From NCBI GenBank assembly GCA_033239005.1, contig BSQZ01000015.1, positions 10,433,501 through 10,497,500 on the forward strand: 64,000 nt of DNA, given 5' to 3'. The notes under the pieces were generated by a model. It had not been told where the DNA came from. It was given only the letters and a program-made list of their open reading frames with translations, and ran no database searches. The number at the start of each line of letters is the position of its first letter. Within the stretch, counting starts at the first letter, position 1. Made by a program: the position numbers and the translations under genes. The DNA comes from Lamellibrachia satsuma. Lineage: Eukaryota; Annelida; Polychaeta; Sabellida; Siboglinidae. Positions 40,227 to 52,977 of the stretch are shown here, one piece after another.

Positions 40227-41588
40227 CAGTCGCACACGTTTACATTACATTTTGCAGCACAAAGTCATGTCTGATTCACTAAACACGAGGCATGACATTA
40301 TGTCTAACATTTCTATCAGCTGTTCCAAGTGCCATCTACCAGTGCACTCTGATGGTAAGACATATATATATTATAACCATGAAGTAGCAAAGCCAAGTCT
40401 TTTCTCAGTGTCTACCTCCAAGGATGTACTACTCTTGAGTGCCGAATAAGCGTCCCTATACGAGTATTTATTTGATGAAAAATGCCACCCTATATGCACC
40501 TTATTTGGCACTATACCATTATTAAATTTAAACATTTGTGCCAGCCTATATTCTCCGATAATCTTGGCAATTTATACAGGGTAGTCTTGTTCCAAATGTT
40601 ACAACTGGCGAGCAGAGGAGGAACTGGCCATCCCAGAATTCCATATGAAGGCTGCCGATGGCAGTCGAAATGTTGATTAAGTAATCAAAGTAGTTGTGGT
40701 TGAAGAAAATTGTAATTCATATATATTATATGCCAATATTTTCACGAAATGTACCCTTACAATTTTAAGAAATTTAATTTTAGAAGTAGAATGTAATTGT
40801 ACTAAGTACTTATAAAGATTAACTATCAATGAACAGTTTTACCAATTATTATTTGGATTTAGCAGTATTATTGCAGCATTGACAGAAAAGAACTCATTGT
40901 AACCTGTATTCAATACAGGCCCAGTCAATATTCATAATCTGGCATCATGCCAACAGTTATGTGCCATTGTACATGTCTTTAGACATTTTACTAGTAGGCT
41001 CGTTAAGACTAGTTAGAATTAGTATTCCTGGCATCCATGCCTACCATAAAACCTGCCTGTCATCATATTGTCAAATACACACACTTAGTACTGGGTTGGG
41101 TTTCTTCTATAGGTTGACCATTATTACATATACAGGAAAATACATATTGCAATTTTTTTTACTGTAGGAGTAATATGTATATTGCCAGTGTGAACCAGTT
41201 GGTCACTCCATACACATTTCAATCATAAATATAATTGCTCAAATGTTAACAGCTTATTCACCCACCAAATAATTTGTCCACACAGAAAGGTTATTTGACT
41301 ACAAAGTACAAACCCATGTGATTATACTCAAAGCTAATTTCACCCAATACTCATGTGCACACTCTCAAACGTGAACGCACACACAATGCCACACATGTAT
41401 GCACTTGCCCATGGATTTGCACCCCACACAATCCATTTACGGTCATAGAATGTCATAGAGGTTTGGTCATATAATGTAGAGTTTAACGTATATTGGTACA
41501 GTTTCATCATTGAAAAAAAACATGTTTACAAGACATTTCATATGAAAACAACACAGCCACCACAGAATGAAGATGCAAAGATGACGAC
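40227..41588. other. Upstream of AGL start, nothing recognised
   Basis: AT-rich. The AGL promoter or a non-coding first exon is expected here or further right, but no convincing element can be read. Confidence 0.4.
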
Positions 41589-41589
41589 T

Positions 41590-41875
41590 GCACCATCGCA
41601 GAAACGAATGTTACAGGTTGACACAATGACCCATCATGCACAGCAGAGACAACTGTGGCAGGGTGACACAATGACCCATCGTGCATAGCAGAGATGACTG
41701 TTGCAGTGTGACATAATGACACATCATAGCAACGACGACTGCTGCAGTGTGACACAATGACCCATCACATCCGAGATGACTGTTGCAGTGTGACACAATG
41801 ACCCATCACATCCGAGATGACTGTTGCAGGGTGACACAATGACCCATCACAGCTAAGATAACTGCTGCAGTCAGA
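41590..41875. repeat. ~41-bp tandem repeat
   Basis: About seven units of GACACAATGACCCATCACAT with AGAGATGACTGTTGCAGTGT-like second halves. Confidence 0.88.
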
Positions 41876-42553
41876 ATAAGTTCAGGTTCTAGTGACGTGT
41901 CCTGTGATCACTACTATAGGCAAGGGAAACTGATAATGTGACATGTCATGACTGCTATTCATAAGCCACGAGTGATTTAGGTTAAGACTATAGATGACAG
42001 GATAATTGTGGACTCTGCACCCAGGTATTCTCAGCTGCTGACACAGGTCAGGAGGTGATGAGTTCACCCAGGCAACAGCCTACCTTCACTGAAACATGGT
42101 TGTCATTGTGGTTGTATCTATTACGGCCTCAAGCTGTTGAGAGGTTGCAATATAATCTGGTTGGTTCTGTGCCAGTTACCTTCTTGGCATCATATCTGAG
42201 TAACTTCAACAGCTGCAGGAGTAATAGGACTTGTTTACATATAGCACTGTCACACAGGAGATAAAGCCACTCCTAAAAAAGAAAACCATTGTTTTAAAAG
42301 CAGAGATGAAGCCTGAGTTGCATGCCTTCTTAATGAAGGGTTCATCTGGAGCAGAACATAATAATATTGCTGAATGGACATGAAACTAAGCTGTCCCCCC
42401 AGCCAGTTATTATTAGATGCTGAACACCAAACAACACACAGTGATGAAACAGGGCTAGGAATGAACTTTTTTGGAGCCAGTGGACTAAACTGATCCAGAC
42501 TGAATGAAATGAACTGAAGAAGTTCCTGATGCAATTATGGCAGGGGTTATTAT

Positions 42554-42660
<107 letters not shown>

Positions 42661-43122
42661 ATAGTAGATAAGCCAGGTGGTCATCAATCTTAATTTCATA
42701 AACAAGACATCACAATCAAACAGCTTCTCTGGGAAGGAAACCCAGCTATCAATTCAAATCATTTACAGCTAGAGAGGGATGAATCAGAGGTTGGCTGGAA
42801 TTATGGGTGATACCCAATGGCCAATATCAGTTTATGTAGAGAGGAGACTCTGGGAGTTGTGGGGAGGCAGGAGTGATTGCCTAGGAGTAGCTGGTGTGTA
42901 ATCAGGCAGTGTCATAACTGGCCAGGGAGTCTGTCAGATGGTGTTATGGTAGTTGAGGTTTATTGTTAGCTGTTTAAAGTTTGGGGTGTGCCAGGGACTC
43001 TGTCTGTGATGAGTTAAGTGTTTCATTGTCAGTTGGTTTAATGTTTGGAAAGTGTTATTAGTACTGTAGTGTAAATAAAAGATTGCTATTGTAGTAAACT
43101 CAATTTGGTTGTTAGCTTGTTC

Positions 43123-43500
43123 TTAATTGGTACCTCCCCCCATTCTCGCATTAACAGAGATTACCTCTATGACACAATTGTCTTCATGCTTTTCTGGGTG
43201 ACGAAAGTGCTGGTCTAATTTCCACATTTCGATGCCGGTTGAAGAACAAGCATTTCGAGGATCTTCTGCATCTAGTGATTTCTCAGCTCTCTCTCTGCTG
43301 TTTTTACGGAGTGATTTATTCATTGTCTGGGTGTGGTAACTGAGGTTGATGCAGGCAAGCATAAAAAACAAGTTGTATGTAAGTGCCTTCACAAAGGTAT
43401 TTTCTTCCTTACTTAAAAGCTCTTGCCTAAAGAGATATAGCTGAACAAAATTTTGCTTCCCGGTAGCTAAAATAGTTTGTGGATCCCTGCAATATGACAT
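43123..43500 (-). CDS. Unrecognised 125-codon ORF
   Basis: Open minus-strand frame with a non-repetitive composition: QNFVQLYLFRQELLSKEEN, ALTYNLFFMLACINLSYHTQ, then a charged part. ATATTGCAG just inside the start and AG/GTACC near the end could be splice sites, so it may be an internal exon or a mobile-element remnant. I do not recognise the family. No support beyond the open frame. Confidence 0.3.
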   Translation of the reverse strand: MSYCRDPQTILATGKQNFVQLYLFRQELLSKEENTFVKALTYNLFFMLACINLSYHTQTMNKSLRKNSRERAEKSLDAEDPRNACSSTGIEMWKLDQHFRHPEKHEDNCVIEVISVNARMGGGTN

Positions 43501-43649
43501 GCTAGCTCGTTTGTGTAAATGTCAATAGGTAATTTAGTTTTAATTAAATCATGCAGACAAACTATTTTTGACTGGATCCTGTCATAATTCAACAAAAAGG
43601 GCAAAAGTGGTCTGGCTCTATATGATACACGGTACATGATATCTATATA

Positions 43650-46519
43650 CAGTCGCGCCTCGTTATTACGTGGATTCGGATATAAGGCGGTTGGTCATGG
43701 ACCCAAAAGGTAAGAACATGATGGATAGAAGCATTCTGCATTCTTATTGAGCAAAGCATACATTGAAATAAGATAAAATTGCAAGTGCAACACGACATTT
43801 GCATTTTATACCAGTTTTCGCACATAAAATAGGCAATAACTTAAAAAAAAACCGCTTGATGGGTTGTTATAATTTTTTCAGTGCTCTGAGGTCTATCAGA
43901 ATCACACACACTGGACCACAGAACATTATGGTCTCACAAGTAAAAATAAACTTTTTTTCACATAATAAATGATGCAATATCAAATGGTACACCTGATTAT
44001 GCTCCTGCCATATGGTCACCCCCAGAAACTAAAAAACAGTTAACATGGAAGCTTGTGAATGGCAATTATGTATATGTAGTGTCCATAGACCTTTCATAGT
44101 GTCCGTAGACCCTTCGTAGTGTCCGTACACACCAATAAACTTATATCTAATGTAATGTTACAAACATGTGCACATCACAGTTATTGGCATTATCTGTTAC
44201 TGTGTAACCTTGTCTGTGTGCTGAATGTGTTATTATTTCAGGGAACCTAACACATCAGAATGTATGTAATATATTCTAATAATCTTGGTGGAAATAACAA
44301 TCATAATAATATAGTCAAGGTGTCTATGGACACTACACTGATTAACAGATTATTTGATTGATCATTTTACTGATAAGGACAAAGTACATTTCCAATCCTA
44401 AGTATGCAGAAGTACTTTTACTTTATTTTCTTCACCATAGTTTATGGTTTATCTTGGTTATAGATGTACACAGTTTACATACATCCATTACACAGTTCTC
44501 AGTAGTGCTAAGTTGAGGGGGCTGCAACATTTTGTCATGCTTGAACACCAAAACTTATGCCATTAAACCTAACATGAGTTATTTTAAACCTCAGATCTAA
44601 TTTTTTACATTCAAGATTGGAAATTGAATATTTATTGAAAAAAAAACATGTAGCAAACACATGTGCTTCAATATATATTATATTAACTAATTAATGTATC
44701 TTAATATTTATATATATTAATATTTATATACCCAAAGGTGTGGGTTACATGTACACACGTTTACAGTAACAAATTAATAATATACATTTAGTAATAATTC
44801 AGAGCTATACTAACTAATTTTCTTTCCAGTTAGCAAAGTAAAAAGTGAGTGAAATATCTCAACATGGATAAACAGATTAGGAGGAGTTACTGTATTGCTG
44901 GTAGAATAAAATATGAACAAGCAGGGATTGCTGTGAATTGGAAAACAATAAGGATGCAGAAGTACCGAAACGAAATTCAGGAGTTTCCTGGGAGGCATGA
45001 GAAGGCTAAAGAGAAAGACAGGGAAAGGAACAAGAGGGACAGACAGGGAAAGGAACAAGAGGGATCTAACAAGGGACTGAGCTTGGTCCAAAACAAATGC
45101 CAACTCGATGAATACCAAGAGAGAAAGAAGTTTGAAACGTGCCACTACAGAACAAAAAGAGACTACAGAAGCAGAAAAAGGAACAGAAGACTGCTTGAGA
45201 AAGCAAGGATGAGCACAAAGAAAACACCCATCGTTCCAACGAAATTGAAGGCTAAGAAGAAGTTGCGGTAAAGAAGTGTTGGCGGCTGTGTGTGAATATG
45301 AATGCTGATAACGATGACGATAGTACAAAAGCAGCAAATCCCTTCTCATCTCGTTTCGTTCATTAAAGAAGGTGAAGACTTGCATGCTGTCAAAACCAGT
45401 AAAGAAAGCTAGGATTGTACAGAAACTGATGGAATCACCACATACCAAAGCTTTACTGGAAGTGGCTCCATCATGCCAACTTCTGCAAGAAACAAGCTGA
45501 GGATGTCTGAAAAAATACTGGCATCCATCGGAACAACATTGACAGAGATCAAGGCTCATGGCGGTATGAACAGGAGCAAGAAGATAGATGTTTTGGATAC
45601 CCAAAAGTAGGAAGGTTCACAAGGACAGGCTACCATCAAGTGTCATCCAGAAGGTAGAAGACTGGTTCATCTCTACTGCAGTAGCAAGAGAAGTACCATG
45701 CAAGAGATTTTCACAACAAGATATTAAGTTAAGAAATCACAGCAGTCCTTATTTGAATTTTATTTAATGAACAGATTATAATTTCACACAAAGCAATAGT
45801 TTGTTTTATGTTTTCTTCTGAAATATGAAGATTGTTACTGAAGATATTATGCTATGTAGTGTCCGTAGACACCTTAGCCAAAAAGCAGTCGTAGATATAA
45901 GCACTGTAGATTATAGAGAATGCTTGCTATGCAAACTATATGCTTTGTTTATGTTTGTCTAATGTAGAAGTTTATACAAAATTTAAATAGAATGAGCTAA
46001 CTGCAAATATAAAATAGAAACGTGTGGGAATGCTAAAACATTTGGGTTTTATCAAAATTGCTAATATTCTTGTGTAATCATTAAAATATCACAATATAGT
46101 ATTCCCTTACAGGTTTTTTTCATGAATAAATTATATTTTCACCAAAACAAGTTAATTTGCTAACTTGTTCTTGTGCATTATGAGTGCTGTCATTGGAATG
46201 TTCCATGTGTGTAGTGTCTGTAGGCCTCTCCACTCATCCATAATGAACCAGATCCGAATAAGAAAAAACCTTTCAGATCTAGATACTTGACATGTGTGGG
46301 TACAAAGTAGCACATATTTCACCTTGATACAGCACAGTTGATTTCTCACCTCTTGTGCAACACCGTGTGTACACCTGATTGTGCTCTAGCCGAGTGTGTG
46401 GCGATCGTTGTTGTTTAGTAGCTCCATGGTGGCAGATATAGGAACACCTAATGCGCCTCGCGTACAGCGCAGTCCGAAATCGGGAACCCCGGCCACCACG
46501 TTATTATGAGGCTCGATTG
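43650..46519. mobile_element. 2.9-kb element with pogo/Tigger-like ends
   Basis: Left end CAGTCGCGCCTCGTTATTAC, continuing GTGGATTCGGATATAAGGCG; right end TTATTATGAGGCTCGATTG; TA flanks both. The last ~120 bases (TTTAGTAGCTCCATGGTGGC to GCGCAGTCCGAAATCG) match the MITE at 36803-37675. It carries a plus-strand ORF (44849-45271) and more decayed coding sequence to about 45730. Confidence 0.75.
44849..45271 (+). pseudogene. N-terminal fragment of a DUF7869-associated family protein
   Basis: 140 codons, very basic and charged: MQKYRNEIQEFPGRHEKAK, KEKDRERNKRDRQGKEQEG, DEYQERKKFETCHYRTKRDY. Downstream in another frame (about 45600-45735) KDRLPSSVIQKVEDWFISTA and VAREVPCKRFSQQDIKLR appear. The combination of a YR.....P....EKDRER basic start and a later 'R.D.L...VI..V..F......R..P' block is that of invertebrate proteins that carry a DUF7869 domain; compare the C-terminal fossil at 33010-34060. 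The opposite-strand 264-codon ORF is a shadow. Confidence 0.45.
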
Positions 46520-47431
46520 TACTCCATATTGACCATACAGCCCCATTTGTGGCTGACATAGGAGTTTGTATGTGGTGAATGCATTGTACTAGGTGTATAA
46601 ATGTGAAAAATTATTTTTAAAACACAAAAGTGCAAATAGCCTACATCTAGCTAAAATCAGAATATTAAGTACCTTTTACAGTTGGATGAGCTAGATTTAG
46701 TAGATAGGCAAGTTACCCAATAAATATGACTCATGGTGGGCTAAATGATTCATGGTGGGTTAAATCAATTGAGGAGGGAAATTTAAGTAAAACAATTTGC
46801 CACCATATACTGTTATTTGGCCTATACGTTTATTTGGCACTCGAGAGTAGGCCGAACCATTCGTTGGCGTGGGCCGAACCCATCATGGGTCGAACCATCT
46901 AGGACACGTTAGTGACAGTGCTACTAAAACTAAAGTCAAAAGAGTAAAGACGCCAAATTTGTTCATGAGCGTTTGAAAATTAACTTTGTATCCACGTATC
47001 AATTGGCTAGTTGCCTAAGCATAGCGTCCGTGTTTCGTACACATATTCACATCAGTCCACAACGTGAAAAACACGTTTCGAAAAGCATCCATAAACTGTT
47101 GAAACAATCATAAACATGGAAGGAAAATTGGCACCGCCCCCGTTATGGCTTTTGCAGAACATGCAAAAACCAAAGAATTTAAAATCGTCCTGTCTTATCA
47201 CGCCATCGTCATTCACTTTGCGTTTTACTGTACGCATACCACGTAATTTCTGCATTGAAATGCTTACCGGTAAAACATTGGCATAACGATGTAAAATACT
47301 AAAATAGTTGGTTCCTAACTAGAAAGCTCTTACCGTTCGACTGTTTATCCGACTCACGGCTCCGACCTTCACCTTGAACCTTCAGGCTTCACACCCCCGT
47401 TCAGTCGCTAGCTGTTAAAGTATGCCGATCA
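46520..47431. other. Intergenic, nothing firm
   Basis: Contains one open minus-strand stretch (47052-47255, 67 codons, CMFCKSH) without recognisable homology. Confidence 0.4.
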
Positions 47432-47432
47432 A

Positions 47433-47552
47433 CAAAATCTCTTAAAATATGAAGGTTTAAAAATAATAATGCTAATGCAACCATTAACTATTTTATTGAA
47501 TAATACGACTGTAATTAAATTATAGCTGCAACATGAAAGAGCATGTAATTGA
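47433..47552 (+). repeat. Inverted repeat, left arm
   Basis: ACAAAATCTCTTAAAATATG through AGCTGCAACATGAAAGAGCA; its inverted copy lies at about 48700-48817 with roughly one change in ten bases. Confidence 0.85.
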
Positions 47553-48114
47553 CAGTATATTTACATCGCAATCACCAGATGGCAGCACAAAAGCTTATTC
47601 CGACTTCTGCCTGAGTATTCGATGTAGGGGAGAGCGGGGCTCCGTGAGACAATTCATGTCCTTTGACCTGTGCAGCACCAGTTACAACACTTATAACAAT
47701 ATACCGTGGGCCAATTGTTGTTATATTGTGTATGGTTGCATGTCTATAGGACGTGATGGGTTTGCGTAATCCTATCATTATGAAATACAAAATACAAAGA
47801 AGCGTAGCTTGATTTTTATTATTAGTATATCGGAATTTATATACCGCCCGAATCCAATGAAGATAAAATGCTCTCAGGCGCTTTACATGAAACTGCATAA
47901 ATTAAATAAAACTAAAAATACATAAAATACATACTTTACATAAAACTGCATAAATTAAATAAAACTATAAAATATAGATTATTTTAAAAGTAGATAGTGT
48001 AAAGGAGCTGATTTAGACATTAAAATAAATAAATAAACACAGATATTACACTTATAGTACACATATGAATAAAACATTACGAGTAAGTCATTGGTATATA
48101 GCAATGTCATTTTG

Positions 48115-48435
48115 CCATTACCGATGTACAACAAGCATCACACACCTACAACACAAACTTGGCTGGCAGACATTAGAACAATGACAATTACAACACCAAC
48201 TCACTTTCTTCTACAAAATTAAACATAACCTCCTGAATATTTCTATGCTAAAACATCTTATAGTCCCATGCACCCATACACGAAACAGCGATCCTGATAA
48301 ATACATACAAATACAAGCACGCATCAACGCATACTCTTTCTATCCTAGAGTCATAAGAACCTGGAATCTACTCCCCACCGAAATAACAAGACTCCCCTGC
48401 ACTCACCCCTTCCAACTATATAGCTCTGAGCACTG
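48115..48435 (+). pseudogene. LINE ORF2 C-terminal remnant
   Basis: Plus-strand readings give KLGWQTLEQ, QLTFFYKIKHNLLNI, HTRNSDPDKYIQIQARINAY and SFYPRVIRTWNLLPTEIT, the usual 3' end of CR1/Jockey-like ORF2 ('W..L..RR....L...YKI...L', 'SFFPR.I..WN.LP'). The rest of the element is missing. Confidence 0.75.
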
Positions 48436-48699
48436 TCTATCTTGCTCCTCCAGCTCACCTCATTCGTCTATAAGGAGGATATATGATTTTCATCCATTTT
48501 TAACTGCATTATTTTTTTTAAATGTGTTATTTCCCACATTTATATGCACCTTTTTCATGCGCACCAAGTACCACACTCCAATGTTAGCCCCAGAAGGGGC
48601 TGAGTAAGAAGACTGAAAATTGAAGACTGAAATATGGCAATATGAAATTTTTTTACAAAATGGTTCAAAGTGCCCCTCTAGCGGGGGGGTCATAACATA

Positions 48700-48817
48700 C
48701 TCTTTCATGTTGCAGCTATGATTTAATTACAGTCATATTATTCAATAAAATATTTAATTGTTGCATTAGCATTATTATTTCTAAACCTTCATATTTTAAG
48801 AGATTTTGTCCGTTAAA
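48700..48817 (-). repeat. Inverted repeat, right arm
   Basis: Inverted copy of 47433-47552. The pair encloses 1.15 kb including the LINE remnant at 48115-48435; it may be one element with long terminal inverted repeats or two opposed copies. Confidence 0.85.
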
Positions 48818-49049
48818 CTACGTAACAACTGCCGTTTGCAACACATATTATTGTAATCATCCAATAACATGGACATTGCTTAATTACCTATTTGATCATC
48901 AAAAACACAAAGACTAGAAATTCTTATCAAAGATGCCACACATGTCCAAATCTGTTTCATAACATTTTCTGAAAATTAATTGCTTTTACATATCAAAAAT
49001 GTATATGTTATAATAATGTATTTTCTGTCAACATAGTTTACTTTATTTG

Positions 49050-49965
49050 AAGCCACGACTCAACCAGCCCCACCAGCCATGACTCAAACAGCCCTACCAG
49101 CCATGACTCAATGTGCCCCACCAGCCATGACTCAACCAGCTCCACCAGCCACGACTCAACCAGCCCCACCAGCCACGACTCAACCAGCCCCACCAGCCAA
49201 AACTCAACGTGCACCACCAGCCATGACTCAACCAACCCCACCAGCCATGACTCAACCAGCCCCCTCCAGCCATGACTCAACTAGCCCTACCAGCCACAAC
49301 TCAACGTGCCCCACCAGCCATAACTCAACCAGCCCCCTCCAGCCATGACTCAACCAGCCCCACCAGCCACGACTCAACCAGCCCCACCAGCCATGACTCA
49401 ACGTGCCCCACCAGCCATGACTCAACCAGCCCCACCAGCCACGACTCAACCAGCCCCACCAGCCATGACTCAACCAGCTCCACCAGCCATGACTCAACCA
49501 GCCCCACCAGCCATGACTCAACCAGCCCCACCAGCCACGACTCAACATGCCCCACCAGCCACGACTCAACCAGCCCCACCAGCCATGACTCAACCAGCGC
49601 CACCAGCCACGACTCAACCAGCCCCACCAACCAAAACTCAACGTGCACCACCAGCCATGACTCAACCAACCCCACCAGCCATGACTCAACCAGCCCCCTC
49701 CAGCCATGACTCAACCAGCCCTACCAGCCACGACTCAACGTGCCCCACCAGCCACGACTCAACCAGCCCCACCAACCACGACTCAACCAGCCCCACCAGC
49801 CACGACCCAACCAGCCCCACCAGCCATGACTCAACCAGCCCCACCAGCCATGACTCAACCAGCCCCACCAGCCACGACTCAACCAGCCTCACCAGCCACG
49901 ACTCAACCAGCACCACCAGCCATGACTCAACCAGCCCCACCAGCCACGATTCAACATACCCCACC
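49050..49965. repeat. 24-bp minisatellite, about 38 copies
   Basis: Unit ACTCAACCAGCCCCACCAGC plus CATG or CACG. The period is a multiple of three, so open frames such as MTQPAPPA repeats run on both strands. No flanking coding exon or splice signals were identified; treated as non-coding. 49966-51090 to the right is AT-rich with nothing recognised. Confidence 0.95.
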
Positions 49966-51094
49966 AGATGTATCAGGTTCTAAATAGGGGAAGGTGGAGC
50001 ATAAATAATATAAACATAAATAATATCAACATAACCAGCTGCTGTTTATATAATACTGTAAGGGAGCAGTTTGGTCGCCAACACTTAATATAGAGTTTAG
50101 TTTAGCTTGTGTTGATAGGCTACCTAATCTTGTTGTTGGTGTCATTACTTGCCACCATGTGGCAGCACCCTGGGTAATCCAGTGCATTCTAAAGATAATC
50201 TAGTTAATTAGATAGTATTATTGTTATAAATGTTTATCTTATAGTTATTTGCATTTACTGTGTAAGTTGCTGGTCGTATTACTGATAATTAAGTTGTTTA
50301 AATGTAACATTTTACCCAAGAGACATATGGATCACTTGCCGTTTAACAGCCATAATAATGTGTTTTTCTATTGCTTCATAAACTAAGCAATGCGCAGCAG
50401 GTTCCATTGCACACCACACCCAATAACTGCATTAGATGAGACAATGGTAAGGTGAGTAAAATGTGTTCTGCTAAATGACATGTTTCATCATGCTATTGCA
50501 TAAGAGGACATGTCTGAGTATGGTTGACAGTTAATACAACATTCGTTAATTAACCTCATGCAGTGAAATGACATAGTGTTGGGGTGATCGTGGTTATAGT
50601 GGATTGTGTAATTGTTGCATTCATTGGATGCATAGACTTGTATTCATGGTTTATCTTGAATAAATATTGTATCTTGTATAACCATTACACATCTCTTAAC
50701 ATACTTTACATTGTATTGGTAACATTATATTGTGCATTCTGTTAAGCGTTTTTCACACGATTTTGTTTCCATGTTTGTACAGTTGAGTGATACTGTATTA
50801 CCGACACGCTATGTTGTTGTGTGTTTCAGGTTTTTGTTTATTATTATTTATATATTTTCTCTAGGCGTAATAAATAAGACCAGAATAAAGAATTTTAGAC
50901 GACTGGAGCTAACTTGCCATTGTTTGTACAATTTGTGACGTCACAAATACAATGACCTAAATTTGGTGAGGTGGGTGTGTGATATTGGTTTGTCTCAATT
51001 ACAGCGTACAGGGAAAGCCATGTAGCGAAGAAAACCAAAAGAACACAGAATAAAAAGAGCATTATAATTATACACTTCAAGATACATGTGTGTG

Positions 51095-52944
51095 TCAGTT
51101 CGAGAATCGGGGATTTGGAGCTTCGCTTGATATCCTCTAAAGCTGCGTTGCTGGGTTCAAGAAGCGCAGCAGGGTTCACATCGAAAAGTCCGTTTATGAT
51201 TTTGTTCATCATGTTGACTCTGTCTGATGTTCTCATGGACTGCAGGTTCTCAAGTTGGAGCTGTCCAAGCAACGCAGAGGCACTAGAGGTAGAAGTCGCG
51301 AAGGATGCGGCGAGCTGAGAGTCATTGCACCATCTCCAGTGAAGATTTAAGATGTTGCTCGTGGGTCTCGCACACCACTGCTGTGTATTCTAGCACGGGT
51401 CGTACAAAGCTTTTGTAGCAATGTACCTGGACATCTATTGGGCATCCCTTGAGGTTTCTCTAGGCGAAGGCACTCACTCTGTTGTCCTTGGCTGTAGTTA
51501 CTTGTATATGCTTTCCCCAGTGGAGATTTTCAGTAATCTCAACTCCTAGATATTTGGCGCTTGTTACTTTGTCCAGGGTTTGGTCGTGCAACTTGTAGCT
51601 GGTGGAGATCTTATTTCGTTTCTTGGTGACGGTTAGTTGGTGACATTTCGCTTAATCGAAAGCCATCTGCCATCTTGTTTCCCTTAATTCGAGTGTTCTG
51701 ATATTATTACTATACAAATTTTATCTCAACAAATTCTGAAAACCCTCGTCAGACGTAGAAATCCGTAAACACAATTCTACATCGGCAGAAGTTGAAAGCA
51801 CTGCCTGAATATTCTTCATTGGTTACATTGTGTAGTTCTTTTCTAAAAATACTTCATACTGTTTCACACCTGCAACTACTAATGAAGTTCTCATTATCAT
51901 TAACAAATCTCCTAACAAATCGCGTGATCTTGACCCATTTCCAACACTTCTACTAAAAAGCTGTATAGATTATCTCATCTTTCGCATTACTACTATCATA
52001 AACCTTTCAATGCATGACGGAGTTGTTCCACAGGATTTCAAACAAGCTCTTGTAAACCGTCTTACTAAAAAACAAACTATGTGTAAAAATTACATAACGA
52101 ATTATCGTCCTATCTCCAGTTTAAGTTTTCTGTCAAAATTTTTGAAAAAGTAGTTGCTAATTGCCTTCATGAACATATTTACAAACATCATTTATCAAAT
52201 GATCTACAGTCTGCATAAAAACGATTCCACTCTACCGAAACAGCACTTCTCAAAATACACAATGATATAGTTAACAACATGGACAATGGCAAAGTCACAG
52301 TGTTCACTAGATCTTTCAGCTGGTTTCGATACAATTGATCATTTAATCCTTTTACAACGCCTTCATCGACATTTTGGCATTTCTGGCACAACTCTTCGGG
52401 GGTTCAAATCATATTTTGCAGACATATACCAAAGCATAAACATATCTGGCACACTATCTTGCCCACAACACCTTCCATTCGGAGTGCCGCAAGGATCCGT
52501 CCTTGGCCTTGTTCTGTTTAGCTTATACACTACATATTTCTGTCAAGTCATTACTAAATTACTAATCATAATCTCAGTCATCACCTGCATGCAGATGACA
52601 CACAGATTTGTATATCACTTTTACAATCAAATGCACAATAATCTGTTTCGACTTTAAGTGATTGTCTTACATATATCTTCTTTTGGATGCAGTCAAGTAA
52701 GCCAAAGCTGAATCCAGATAAAACAGACCTTATTGGCACTAAGCAACAACGAAATAGGGTCACCACCCATTTCTAGTTAAACTGCATGGGAGTGATACGT
52801 TCCCATAAGATACTGTTCTTAATCTAGGCGTTGTTTTTGATAGTGACTTCAACTTTCGCCAGCATATTTCTCAAGTATGCAAATCCTGTTTCTATCATAT
52901 ACGTGATCTCCGTCGAATTCAGCGTCACACACACGCGCACGCGC

Positions 52945-52977
<33 letters not shown>

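Noticed and set aside
44810..45604. 264-codon minus-strand ORF
   Set aside because: Antisense of the plus-strand charged ORF at 44849-45271, which has the recognisable motifs; the minus frame is Phe/Leu/Ser-rich without any.
49038..49987. Pro/Thr- and Trp-rich ORFs up to 212 codons
   Set aside because: 24-bp minisatellite open on both strands; no neighbouring exon.
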